From contig NZ_FRBX01000004.1 in assembly GCF_900142715.1 (NCBI RefSeq), positions 186,001 through 250,000 of the forward strand: a stretch of 64,000 nucleotides of DNA. The letters are read 5' to 3'. The number at the start of each line of letters is the position of its first letter. Position 1 is the first letter of the stretch. The position numbers were made by a program, and so were the translations under genes. The stretch is from Flavobacterium pectinovorum (GTDB lineage: Bacteria > Bacteroidota > Bacteroidia > Flavobacteriales > Flavobacteriaceae). Below, in pieces: positions 38,713-47,761 of this stretch. Under the pieces are notes generated by a model that worked only from the letters and a program-made list of their open reading frames with translations, searched no databases and was not told the origin of the DNA.

Positions 38713-39741
38713 ATGAAAAATTATACTCTAAAAGTTCAAGACATTAGAAAAGAAGCTGATGATGCAGTTACTTTGTGTTTCAAGCAGCCAGGATTGAAGA
38801 AAATTAAATATTTAGCTGGTCAGTATTTAACACTTCAATTTAGAATCAATGGCAAAAGATACATCAGACCTTATTCATTTTCTTCGACACCCACAATTGA
38901 TTCAACAATTGATGTAACAGTTAAAAGAGTGCCTGGAGGAATAGTTTCTAACTATATTAATGACAATGTAAAAGTTGAAGATGTTATTGAAGTACAAGAA
39001 CCTTTAGGCGATTTTATTTTTGAATTAGATGAATCAATAAAGTCAGTCGTTTTTTGGGGTGTTGGTAGTGGAATCACACCTTTATTTTCAATGATTAAAG
39101 ATTTATTAATAAATCAATCTGAAATTGATATTTATTTGGTTTATGGTAATAAATCTAATTCATCTGTAATCTTTAAAGATCAATTAGAGAAATTAAAAAG
39201 AAAGCATTCTGAACGATTTAAGATCTATAATTTTTATTCAAAAGAAGAATTCTTTGATGAAGATTCGCACAATTATCGTGGTAGAATTGACTCTAGTTTT
39301 GTAGAGAGGCTAGTAAAAAATATTAAATATCCTTCCAGCCATTATATATGTGGACCAGTCGGACTTAAAAATACAGTAAAACAATCATTAATAAAATTAG
39401 GAGAAAATATAAATAATGTTTTTTCTGAAGACTTTGAATTGGTTAAAAATCCTGAAGATTTTAAAGATATAAAAGATCAGGAAATTTATTTAAATTTTAT
39501 AGGCATTGAAAGTAAATTATCAATAAAAAGTGGTAATTCTATTTTAGAAGAAGCGTTAGAAGCTGGTTTAGAATTACCTTACTCGTGTCAAACGGGGAAT
39601 TGTAGTACTTGCAAGGGAATTCTTAAATCAGGGAAGTTAAAAATGATAGGGCTAGATAAACCAAGAACTGATTTAAGAGATAACGAATTCTTACTTTGTT
39701 GTAGTTACCCTTTGACTAATGATATTAGTATAGAAATATAA
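38713..39741 (+). CDS. Flavin/iron-sulphur reductase, probable E3 for the CDP-dideoxyhexose pathway
   Basis: The 342-residue protein has an FAD-binding ferredoxin-reductase domain (RPYSFSS, 52-58), an NAD(P)-binding domain (WGVGSGITPLFS, about 115-126) and a C-terminal plant-type [2Fe-2S] domain (Cys292, Cys297, Cys300 and Cys330 or Cys329). It lies directly before rfbF-rfbG-rfbJ-rfbH, so it is the likely electron donor to the RfbH dehydratase. In AscD/DdhD the ferredoxin domain is at the N-terminus (family knowledge). Here the order is reversed, as in PaaE-type reductases. Confidence 0.82.
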   Translation: MKNYTLKVQDIRKEADDAVTLCFKQPGLKKIKYLAGQYLTLQFRINGKRYIRPYSFSSTPTIDSTIDVTVKRVPGGIVSNYINDNVKVEDVIEVQEPLGDFIFELDESIKSVVFWGVGSGITPLFSMIKDLLINQSEIDIYLVYGNKSNSSVIFKDQLEKLKRKHSERFKIYNFYSKEEFFDEDSHNYRGRIDSSFVERLVKNIKYPSSHYICGPVGLKNTVKQSLIKLGENINNVFSEDFELVKNPEDFKDIKDQEIYLNFIGIESKLSIKSGNSILEEALEAGLELPYSCQTGNCSTCKGILKSGKLKMIGLDKPRTDLRDNEFLLCCSYPLTNDISIEI

Positions 39742-39750
39742 AAAAATATA

Positions 39751-40527
39751 ATGAAAGTAGTAATTTTTGCAGGTGGTTTTGGTACTCGCCTTATGGAAGA
39801 AACAGAGGCTAGACCTAAGCCAATGGTAGAAATTGGCGGAAAGCCTATTTTGTGGCATATCCTTAAAATGTTTGAACAACATGGCTATAATGAATTTGTA
39901 ATTTGTTTAGGATATAAAGCAACTTTTATTAAGGAATATTTTTATAATTATTATTTGCATAATTCTGATGTAACTATTGAATTAGCGAATAATAACATTA
40001 ATGTTCACTACTCAGAAACAGAATCTTTTAAGGTAACATTGATAGATACAGGATTACATACAAATACTGCTGGTAGATTGAAGCGTATTCAAAAATATGT
40101 TAAAGATGAGACTTTCATGTTGACATATGGCGATGGAGTAGCAGATGTAGATTTGTCGGAATTAATTAAATTTCATAAATCTCATGGTAGGTTGGCTACT
40201 TTAACAAGTGTACAAGTACCTGGTCGTTTTGGTAATTTAGAAATTAACTCTATAGGAGAAGTAGATAGTTTTGTGGAAAAACCTGCAGGAGATGGCATGT
40301 GGATAAATGGTGGTTTTTTTGTTCTGGAGCCTGGTATATTTAAATACCTTGAAGGGGACGTTGAGCATATTCAATGGGAAAAAGAACCTTTAGGAGCAAT
40401 AGCTCAAGATCAGCAACTAGCAGCTTATAAACACAATGGATTCTGGAAGTGTATGGATGCATTAAGGGATAGAGTTGAATTAGAAGCGATGTGGAGTTCA
40501 GGAAATGCAAAATGGAAGACATGGTAG
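39751..40527 (+). CDS. rfbF: Glucose-1-phosphate cytidylyltransferase
   Basis: The 258-residue enzyme makes CDP-glucose from CTP and glucose-1-phosphate, the first step to CDP-3,6-dideoxyhexoses. It starts MKVVIFAGGFGTRLMEETEARPKPM and contains LTYGDGVADVDL, GRFGNLEI, SFVEKP and NGGFFVLEP, all typical of RfbF/DdhA. Its 3' end overlaps the preferred rfbG frame by 37 bp, consistent with translational coupling. Confidence 0.95.
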   Translation: MKVVIFAGGFGTRLMEETEARPKPMVEIGGKPILWHILKMFEQHGYNEFVICLGYKATFIKEYFYNYYLHNSDVTIELANNNINVHYSETESFKVTLIDTGLHTNTAGRLKRIQKYVKDETFMLTYGDGVADVDLSELIKFHKSHGRLATLTSVQVPGRFGNLEINSIGEVDSFVEKPAGDGMWINGGFFVLEPGIFKYLEGDVEHIQWEKEPLGAIAQDQQLAAYKHNGFWKCMDALRDRVELEAMWSSGNAKWKTW

Positions 40528-41612
40528 ATTCATTATTTCAAAAATTAAAAGAGACTTATAATGGAAAGAAAGTTTTTTTAACAGGCCATACCGGTTTTAA
40601 GGGATCATGGATGCTAAAAACTTTATCTCTATTAGGAGCCGATATTAAAGGATATGCTTTAGAACCAAATACAAAAGACGATTTGTTTTATTTAATAAAT
40701 GGGAATTCTATTTGTGATTCAATCATAGCTGATTTAAGAGATAAGAGTCGGTTGGAGAAAGAAATTCTGGATTTTCAACCTGATTTTGTTTTTCATTTAG
40801 CTGCCCAACCTTTAGTTCGATTATCATATGATATTCCTGCCGAAACATTTGAAGTAAATGTAATTGGAACCGCTAATGTTTTAGATGCTGTTCGTTTATT
40901 GAATAATAAATGCGATGTGGTATTAATTACTACTGATAAAGTTTATCATAATAACGAATGGATTTATCCTTATCGTGAGAATGATAGATTGGGGGGATAT
41001 GATCCTTACAGTGCTAGTAAGGCTTGTGCCGAATTATTAATAAATTCATATAGGAATTCTTTTTTCAATGATAAAACTTATGCCAATCATCAAAAAGCTT
41101 TGGCAGTTGCTAGGGCAGGTAATGTTATAGGTGGTGGAGATTGGTCAAAAGATCGTTTAATACCGGATATTGCAAGAGCATTTGCAATTAATAAACCAGT
41201 AATAATAAGAAACCCTAATTCTGTAAGGCCTTGGCAACATGTTTTAGAACCGGTTGTTGGTTATTTATTATTAGGAGATAATCTATCTAAAAAACCTCTT
41301 AAGTTTAACCAAGCTTATAATTTTGGACCAAATATGTCAGATGCTTTATCGGTGTATGAAATGCTTAAACTAGCAACTAAAAGCTGGGGAAAAGGAGAAT
41401 TTCAATTAGAATATGATGAAAGCCAACCTCATGAAGCAGGATTGTTAATGCTAGATATTAGTAAAGCAGTTTCTGAATTAAAATGGCAACCCAAAATGAC
41501 CGCAAGTAAAGCTGTTTGTATGACTATAGATTGGTACAAGGAGTTTGTTATAAATCGTTCAAAGATTCAACGATTTACAGAAATGCAAATAGAAGGTATT
41601 CTTAATGATTAG
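40491..41612 (+). CDS. rfbG: CDP-glucose 4,6-dehydratase
   Basis: The SDR (373 residues from this start) has GHTGFKGSW near the N-terminus, HLAAQPLVRLSYD, TTDKVYHNNEW and the Tyr-x3-Lys motif DPYSASKACAEL. These match RfbG/DdhB, which makes CDP-4-keto-6-deoxyglucose. The start is uncertain: ATGs at 40491, 40512 and 40521 are all in frame. The two later starts place the glycine-rich loop closer to the usual N-terminal position and reduce the overlap with rfbF. It overlaps the next gene by 8 bp. Confidence 0.93.
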   Translation: MEFRKCKMEDMVDSLFQKLKETYNGKKVFLTGHTGFKGSWMLKTLSLLGADIKGYALEPNTKDDLFYLINGNSICDSIIADLRDKSRLEKEILDFQPDFVFHLAAQPLVRLSYDIPAETFEVNVIGTANVLDAVRLLNNKCDVVLITTDKVYHNNEWIYPYRENDRLGGYDPYSASKACAELLINSYRNSFFNDKTYANHQKALAVARAGNVIGGGDWSKDRLIPDIARAFAINKPVIIRNPNSVRPWQHVLEPVVGYLLLGDNLSKKPLKFNQAYNFGPNMSDALSVYEMLKLATKSWGKGEFQLEYDESQPHEAGLLMLDISKAVSELKWQPKMTASKAVCMTIDWYKEFVINRSKIQRFTEMQIEGILND

Positions 41613-42504
41613 GAATGTTTTACTTACAGGAGGCACAGGTTTTTTAGGAAGCAATATTCTTAAAAGACTTATCAATGATAATTACTTTGTAATTGTTTTG
41701 ATTAGAAAGAAGTCCGATTTGTATAGAATTAAAAACGTAGAAGGTTCTTTTGAATTATTCTGTATCGACGATAAATTAGAGAATTTGGTAGGTGTATTTG
41801 AAAAATATCAAATTGATACAATAGTCCATACTGCCACCGAATACGGAAGAAATTCTCTGGTGTCGAAGATTTTGGAAACTAATCTTATCTTTCCAATAAA
41901 ATTAATTGAACATGGATTAAAAAGTGGTTTAAAATACTTTATTAATTCTGATACCTTCTTTGGTAAGAAATCATTTAATGGTTCATCGTATCTCAATGAG
42001 TATATTATTTCAAAAAAATATTTTTTAGATTATTTATTTAATTCTTCCGAAGAATTGAAAGTTGTGAATATGCGTCTAGAACATGTTTTTGGCGAAACCG
42101 ATTCTGATAACAAATTTGTTCAGAACATCTTAAATAAATTGATTAATAATAAGAAAGAAATATTATTGACAGAAGGCTCTCAAAAAAGAGATTTTATTTA
42201 TGTTCATGATGCAGTTGGAGCTTATTTGAAAGTAATTCAAAATATTGATAATATTGAAAATTATACAGAATTCGAAATCGGTACTGGAGAATCGATTTCT
42301 ATCAATGATTTTGTACGGATTTTATTAGAGATGTTAGATTCTAAATCGGAGTTGAAGTTTGGTGCTTTACCAACTCGGGAAGGCGAAATTATGGATTCCT
42401 TTGCTGATGTAATCAAATTGAAAGCAATTGGTTGGGAATTGTCTTATAACTTAAAAACGGCTATTTCTAAAATGATTGAAATTGAGATAAATAGACCTAG
42501 ATAA
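41605..42504 (+). CDS. rfbJ: CDP-abequose synthase-like SDR
   Basis: The 299-residue protein has GGTGFLGSN near the N-terminus and a Tyr-x3-Lys pair (NEYIISKKYF). It resembles Salmonella RfbJ throughout as I recall that sequence: HTATEYGR, INSDTFFGKKSF, NMRLEHVFG, DSDNKFVQNI, KRDFIYVHDAV, YTEFEIGTG and KAIGWE. RfbJ reduces the CDP-3,6-dideoxy-4-keto sugar to CDP-abequose. The gene lies between rfbG and rfbH. A different C4 stereochemistry (paratose) cannot be excluded without structural comparison. Confidence 0.78.
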   Translation: MIRNVLLTGGTGFLGSNILKRLINDNYFVIVLIRKKSDLYRIKNVEGSFELFCIDDKLENLVGVFEKYQIDTIVHTATEYGRNSLVSKILETNLIFPIKLIEHGLKSGLKYFINSDTFFGKKSFNGSSYLNEYIISKKYFLDYLFNSSEELKVVNMRLEHVFGETDSDNKFVQNILNKLINNKKEILLTEGSQKRDFIYVHDAVGAYLKVIQNIDNIENYTEFEIGTGESISINDFVRILLEMLDSKSELKFGALPTREGEIMDSFADVIKLKAIGWELSYNLKTAISKMIEIEINRPR

Positions 42505-42539
42505 TCATATAAATAGTATATAAAAAAAATATTTTTAAT

Positions 42540-43844
42540 ATGTTACAAAACTTAAAAGAAGCTTCTCTGTTAGATGGTTTAAGAGAAATCGCAAAGAAAA
42601 AATCTACACAAACTATTATAGCTGGAGAAAATTATATCCCAGTAACTGGAAAAGTACTTGATGAAGAAGATATTTTGATGGGAGTAGATGCAGCTCTTGA
42701 TGGCTGGTTGACAGCTGGTCGTTTTGCTAATAAATTTGAAGCAGATTTTGCTGCTTATTTTGGTGCACACCGATCATTGTTAGTTAACTCAGGATCTTCA
42801 GCAAATTTGGTAGCATTTTATGCTCTAACTTCACCAAAATTAGGTGAAAGAGCCATCAAACCTGGTGATGAAGTTATTACTGTAGCAGCTGGTTTTCCTA
42901 CAACAATAAATCCAATTATTCAGTTTGGAGCAATTCCGGTTTTTATTGATGTAGATATTGCAACGCACAATGTTAAAGCAGATATGCTTGAGGCAGCAGT
43001 AAGTCCCAAAACTAAAGCAATTATGATTGCTCACTCTTTAGGAAATCCTTTTGATCTTAATGAGGTAATGCGTGTGGCAAAAAAGTATAATCTTTGGGTT
43101 GTAGAAGACGATTGTGATTCTCTAGGAGCAACATACAATGGAAAGAAAACGGGAACTTTTGGTGACATATCAACTTTTTCATTTTATCCAGCACATCATA
43201 TTACAATGGGTGAAGGAGGAGCAGTTTTAATTAATAATCCAATTTTATCAAAATTGGCTGAAAGCTTTCGTGATTGGGGTCGTGATTGTTATTGCGAACC
43301 TGGGAAAGATGATACTTGCGGATGTCGTTTTGGACAACAATTGGGAACATTACCATATGGGTATGATCATAAATATACCTATTCACATATTGGATTCAAT
43401 CTTAAAGTGACTGATATGCAGGCTGCATTTGGCGTTTCTCAAATTAATAAAATAGATCAGTTTGTAGAGCGTCGTAAACAAAATTATGCTGCTTTATATG
43501 AAAGGATGAAAGAATTTGAAGAAGTTTTTATTCTTCCTGAACCAACTCCAAATTCAGAACCATCATGGTTTGGTTTTTTGTTAACACTTCGCGATGGTGA
43601 TGCAAACGATCGTCATATGCTAGTGCAACATCTTGAAAAAAATAAAATTGGAACCCGTTTGCTATTTGGTGGAAATTTATTAAGACAACCAGCTTATGCT
43701 AATATAGATCATCGGGTTGTGGGTGATTTGATTAATACTGACATTATTATGAATCAATCATTTTGGCTAGGAGTATGGCCGGGATTAAACGAAAGTCATT
43801 ATGATTATATTGCTGATGTAATTAGAGAGTATTTGAATTCATAG
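42540..43844 (+). CDS. rfbH: CDP-4-keto-6-deoxyglucose 3-dehydratase (E1)
   Basis: The 434-residue protein is a PMP-dependent, [2Fe-2S]-containing dehydratase of the DegT/AHBA-synthase fold. Where aminotransferases have the PLP lysine it has histidine ([14 protein letters not shown], His220), the hallmark of E1 enzymes. The cysteine cluster Cys250, Cys252, Cys260 and Cys262 ([14 protein letters not shown]) fits iron-sulphur binding. It removes the C3 hydroxyl in 3,6-dideoxyhexose biosynthesis, using electrons probably delivered by the reductase at 38713. Confidence 0.95.
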   Translation: MLQNLKEASLLDGLREIAKKKSTQTIIAGENYIPVTGKVLDEEDILMGVDAALDGWLTAGRFANKFEADFAAYFGAHRSLLVNSGSSANLVAFYALTSPKLGERAIKPGDEVITVAAGFPTTINPIIQFGAIPVFIDVDIATHNVKADMLEAAVSPKTKAIMIAHSLGNPFDLNEVMRVAKKYNLWVVEDDCDSLGATYNGKKTGTFGDISTFSFYPAHHITMGEGGAVLINNPILSKLAESFRDWGRDCYCEPGKDDTCGCRFGQQLGTLPYGYDHKYTYSHIGFNLKVTDMQAAFGVSQINKIDQFVERRKQNYAALYERMKEFEEVFILPEPTPNSEPSWFGFLLTLRDGDANDRHMLVQHLEKNKIGTRLLFGGNLLRQPAYANIDHRVVGDLINTDIIMNQSFWLGVWPGLNESHYDYIADVIREYLNS

Positions 43845-43937
43845 TTCTTTTAAGTTAAATCAACTGAACTTTAATTTGTTATTATTGCTGAAAGATTTAA
43901 TTATTATAAAAACAAATTAAGGCAGAAAAGTATATAA

Positions 43938-45122
43938 ATGAAAATATTATTAGTTTGTGAATCATCTCATATTAATGAGTCTGGAGGGAGAGTTGTTAGA
44001 TATATTACAAAAATACTTAAAAGGGATGGTAATCAGATCAGATTAGTTGTTTTATCTGAAAAACGAGATGACTATGAATTAGGTGATTTTTATGTGAAAA
44101 ATGATGTTGAATTTCTTCCAATAAGAAGAGGTTTAAGGAATAGAATGTTGAGATTGTTTTATAAGGATGAAGAAGCAAAATCATTTTGTAAAATACTTAG
44201 CAAGTTTTCTCCTGATGTAGTTCATTTTGCTTCTTTTGATCATACTAAACCTATACGTTTTATAGATGAGGCTAAAGATTTTGGTGCAAAAGTAGTGTTG
44301 CAACCTTGGACAATGCATTTTTATTGTTCGCAAGGTTTTGGCTTTAGAAATGGGGAACAATGTACATTATGTGCAAATGGTAATTATTTAAATGCTTTAA
44401 CTAAAAAATGTGTTACAATTAAAGCTATACCAAGTTTAATTGAAAAGAGACTATCTCATAAAAGCGCATTAAATGCGGACCTCTTTTTATCTAGTAATGG
44501 TGAATTAGATAAAATTTTAACTAAATATGGTGTTGGAAAACAGCATATTTATAGATTTCCGATTGCATTTGATTATACTTTTTTAGAGCAACAATCTGAA
44601 AAAACAGATGGCTACTTTATTTTTTATGGGCAGGCAAATTCGCATAAAGGATTGAGTGTATTGTTAGATGTTTTTGAAAAATTACCAGAGCAAAAGCTTA
44701 AAATTTATCCAATGGCCTTATTGCCAGAAAATATTTCAAAACCTGAAAATGTTGAAATAATTAATGGAGTTAGTTGGACTAATGGATTAAGTGATGCTAT
44801 TGTAAATTCTAAAGCTGTTTTAATGCCATCATTGTGGTCGACTTCTACAGAGTATGCACTTTGTGAGGCCCTGTTGATGAAAAAAGCAGTTGTTGTATTT
44901 AATGTTGGTGTTCATAAAGATATCTTTAAGGATAGATTTAACGCATTAGTAGTAGAACCGAATGATTTAGATTCATTTACTAAAGCAGTATTAGAATTAG
45001 ATACAAATGAAGAATTACGGAAGAGTATAGCAGAAAACGGATATAACACATTGTTAGATATCAATAATCCTGATAAATTGTATTTGAAACTAATCAATTG
45101 TTATTCATTAAAAACAAAATAG
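43938..45122 (+). CDS. Glycosyltransferase, GT4-type GT-B fold
   Basis: The 394-residue protein starts MKILLVCESSHINESGGRVVRYITKIL, a GT-B N-terminal Rossmann element. It has a GT4 C-terminal domain with YGQANSHKGLSVLLDVFEKLPEQKL and LMPSLWSTSTEYALCEALLMKKAVVVFN. A cysteine-bearing insert near 137-155 (HFYCSQGFGFRNGEQCTLC) is seen in a subset of GT4 enzymes. It should add a sugar on the cytoplasmic face during repeat-unit assembly. Donor and linkage cannot be read from sequence. A GTase directly after rfbH is a candidate for the dideoxyhexose transfer. Confidence 0.83.
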   Translation: MKILLVCESSHINESGGRVVRYITKILKRDGNQIRLVVLSEKRDDYELGDFYVKNDVEFLPIRRGLRNRMLRLFYKDEEAKSFCKILSKFSPDVVHFASFDHTKPIRFIDEAKDFGAKVVLQPWTMHFYCSQGFGFRNGEQCTLCANGNYLNALTKKCVTIKAIPSLIEKRLSHKSALNADLFLSSNGELDKILTKYGVGKQHIYRFPIAFDYTFLEQQSEKTDGYFIFYGQANSHKGLSVLLDVFEKLPEQKLKIYPMALLPENISKPENVEIINGVSWTNGLSDAIVNSKAVLMPSLWSTSTEYALCEALLMKKAVVVFNVGVHKDIFKDRFNALVVEPNDLDSFTKAVLELDTNEELRKSIAENGYNTLLDINNPDKLYLKLINCYSLKTK

Positions 45123-45123
45123 C

Positions 45124-46653
45124 TTGAAAACATCTCAAACTTCTAAAACAAAAGCTTCAATAATAAACCTCTTTTTTAATTATGCAAATGCGTCTTTTGC
45201 TATTATAAATGGATTGATATTAGTTCCCTTATACTTAAGCTATTTTTCAGTTGCCACGTATGGATCTTTTTTGTCTTCTGGTAACATAGTTGGAATGTTA
45301 GGTTTGTTAGAGGGGGGGATGTCTTTTGTTTTGACTCAAAAATTATCAGGTTGTTATGCGAAAAAAGATTTTAACGAGTTTTCAAGAATTTTAGGTTCTG
45401 GTCTTTTTATATCAGTTTTCATTTTTGCCTTGTTAGTATCGATAGGTCTAATTCTTTTTCCATATATCTCTGATTGGGTAAAGGCGGAACCGAATGAATA
45501 TAAAAATATTCAATATGCATTTCTTCTTTCTGCCGTTGGAGCTGGCTTAAATATATTATTCCATAATGTTTCTTCTGTATTTCAGTCATTGCTAAGAGTA
45601 AGTATAAGTGGTTTTGCAAATCTTATTTCAATTGTAGTTGGTATAGCCGTTACATTATTTGGATTAAGATTTGGATTAGGAGTAGTTGCAATTCCTTTAG
45701 GAGTATTTACTAGAGCATTTGTAGGTGTTTCTATATTAATTGCAGCATTGATAAGCGTTTTAAAAAAAGAAAAATTCCCCAAAATTCAAGTAGATAAAAA
45801 TAACTGTACACTTTTGGTTAAGTCTGTATTGCCAATGTTTGGAGGAGGAGTAGCAAAATCATTAGTTACTAATAGCCAATTGTTGATAATTACAAATTTT
45901 ATTAACCCTACTGCATCTGCGGTTTTTTTCATTACTGGCAGGATTTATCAAGTATGTGACTCTTTTTTAGCACCTGTAGGGTCTTCAATTTTTTCAAGCA
46001 TTTCTCAAATTGTAGGAACTGGGAACAAAGAAGCAATAAAATTAAATATTGTTAAGATATTTTTTGTGTTCAATGTCTTTTCTGTTTTTATTTTATCATT
46101 AAGTTTTGTTTTTAATTCAAGTTTTGTTGCATTACTGTTGGGAGCCGATAAATATGGAGGGAATATCTTGTCACTATTTCTTTGTATTAATATGCTATTT
46201 TATACACGATTTAATTTTTTGAGTGTTAATTTATACGCTTTGGGTGTGTTTGGAAAAACGGTAATGTATGATGTAATTGGAGGTGTATTGCGTTTGATTA
46301 TTATTTTTTGTTTAATCAATTATATTGGATATATAGCATTACCAATAGCTGAATTTTTATCTACGACATTTTTAATTGGTTATTTTTTAAATAAGCTATT
46401 AATAAATAAGATAGAACTAAAAGGAAAGGAAATATTAAATTTCGTTTTTTCTGGAAGTTTCTTTTTTTTAATCATTTTTTCTATGTCATTTATTATCCTT
46501 TATTTTTTACCAATAATTAATAATTGGATTTTATTTGTTATTTATTCGATATTGTTAGCTGTGATGAATAGTATAATGATTTTAATTTTTTCAAAAGAGG
46601 CCAGGGCAATGTTTTTTAATTCGATGATTTATTTGAAATTAGTTAAAAGGTAA
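45124..46653 (+). CDS. Wzx-like oligosaccharide flippase
   Basis: The 509-residue protein has about 12-14 predicted transmembrane segments and the MATE/MOP-type pattern of polysaccharide flippases (LLEGGMSFVLTQKLSGCYAKKDFNEFSRILGSG, GGVAKSLVTNSQLLIITNFI). It should move the lipid-linked repeat unit across the inner membrane. The start is a TTG at 45124, one base after the previous stop codon; the next in-frame methionine is about 55 residues in and would remove conserved helices. A G7 run at 45312-45318 lies in the coding sequence. Confidence 0.85.
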   Translation: MKTSQTSKTKASIINLFFNYANASFAIINGLILVPLYLSYFSVATYGSFLSSGNIVGMLGLLEGGMSFVLTQKLSGCYAKKDFNEFSRILGSGLFISVFIFALLVSIGLILFPYISDWVKAEPNEYKNIQYAFLLSAVGAGLNILFHNVSSVFQSLLRVSISGFANLISIVVGIAVTLFGLRFGLGVVAIPLGVFTRAFVGVSILIAALISVLKKEKFPKIQVDKNNCTLLVKSVLPMFGGGVAKSLVTNSQLLIITNFINPTASAVFFITGRIYQVCDSFLAPVGSSIFSSISQIVGTGNKEAIKLNIVKIFFVFNVFSVFILSLSFVFNSSFVALLLGADKYGGNILSLFLCINMLFYTRFNFLSVNLYALGVFGKTVMYDVIGGVLRLIIIFCLINYIGYIALPIAEFLSTTFLIGYFLNKLLINKIELKGKEILNFVFSGSFFFLIIFSMSFIILYFLPIINNWILFVIYSILLAVMNSIMILIFSKEARAMFFNSMIYLKLVKR

Positions 46654-46696
46654 TCTTTTATTTAGTGGTAAAATTATAATTGATAGGAACAAAGTA

Positions 46697-47731
46697 ATGG
46701 TTAAAAAAAAGCGTAATGAAGTATTAGATATTGCTAAAGGTATTGCAATTATACTGGTTGTTTTTGGGCATTGTATTCAATTTGGAAATGGATTAGAATT
46801 TTTGGAAAGAGGGACTTTTTTTGATGATTGGCTTTTTAAGATTATATATAGTTTTCATATGCCATTATTCATGATGGTTAGTGGTTATTTTTATTTTTTC
46901 ACCTTAACGAAGAATTCATTTAAAGAATTGATAGTGAGTAGAATAAATAAAATTCTTGTTCCTATTTTTGTTTGGGGTGGATTGTTTACTGTAGTTACTA
47001 TTATTGGTAAAGGGGGGGAATCTAATGTAATAAATGTGATAATAAGTTATGTGAAATATAGTATATTATCATTATGGTTTTTATGGGCAGTTTTTTGGTG
47101 TTCCTTGATAGTTTTGTTTGTTAATAGATTTTTTAAAGACAATATTTTTGTGTATATATTAGGTTTTATCGTGACTTTTGTGATTACGGACTCTTTAAAT
47201 TTTTCTGTTTATAAATTTATGTATCCTTTTTTTGTAGGAGGGTATTTATATAGCAAAAACAAAGAAAAAATCGATAAGAAAATTTTGATTGTAAAAGTTG
47301 AACATTTACTTATTGGTCTTTTTGTATTGTACATCTTATTAATTTTTAATTTTGAAAGGAGTTCATTTATTTATACTAGTGGTTACACAATAATTGGAAT
47401 AAATATGATAAATCAAATTTATATCAATTTGTTTAGATTATTTATTGGTCTTTTCGGTAGTGTTTTTATACTACTGTTGATTAATTTTTTAATAAAGAAA
47501 TATGGATACAGGAAAGTTTATTTGATTTCCAAATTAGGAAAAGAATCTTTAGGGATATATATTATATCGGGATATTTAATCTTAATATTGTCTAGGTTTA
47601 CTCCGGATCTAAAATTAAATTATTTAATAAACATAGTGGAAACTTTTGCAATTTTAGTATTATCTTATTTTTTTACAATTTTGCTGAGCCAATTTAATGT
47701 TACAAATAAATTCCTTTTTGGAGGAAGGTAA
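46697..47731 (+). CDS. Membrane acyltransferase, AT3 (OafA/WecH-like) family
   Basis: The 344-residue integral membrane protein has about ten hydrophobic segments. Its N-terminal part (RNEVLDIAKGIAIILVVFGHCIQFGNG) has the conserved His25 of acyltransferase-3 proteins, and SFHMPLFMMVSGYF is a typical second motif. The family transfers acetyl or other acyl groups to sugars. It probably O-acetylates the polysaccharide. A G7 run at 47012-47018 makes it a potential phase-variable gene. The substrate sugar is unknown. Confidence 0.85.
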   Translation: MVKKKRNEVLDIAKGIAIILVVFGHCIQFGNGLEFLERGTFFDDWLFKIIYSFHMPLFMMVSGYFYFFTLTKNSFKELIVSRINKILVPIFVWGGLFTVVTIIGKGGESNVINVIISYVKYSILSLWFLWAVFWCSLIVLFVNRFFKDNIFVYILGFIVTFVITDSLNFSVYKFMYPFFVGGYLYSKNKEKIDKKILIVKVEHLLIGLFVLYILLIFNFERSSFIYTSGYTIIGINMINQIYINLFRLFIGLFGSVFILLLINFLIKKYGYRKVYLISKLGKESLGIYIISGYLILILSRFTPDLKLNYLINIVETFAILVLSYFFTILLSQFNVTNKFLFGGR

Positions 47732-47761
47732 GAAATTTTAAAAAATGTGTAAAACTAAAAA

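Noticed and set aside
40491..40527. rfbF/rfbG overlap as a sign of frameshift or fusion
   Set aside because: Both proteins are complete with normal ends; later in-frame ATGs in rfbG reduce the overlap, so this is ordinary tight packing.
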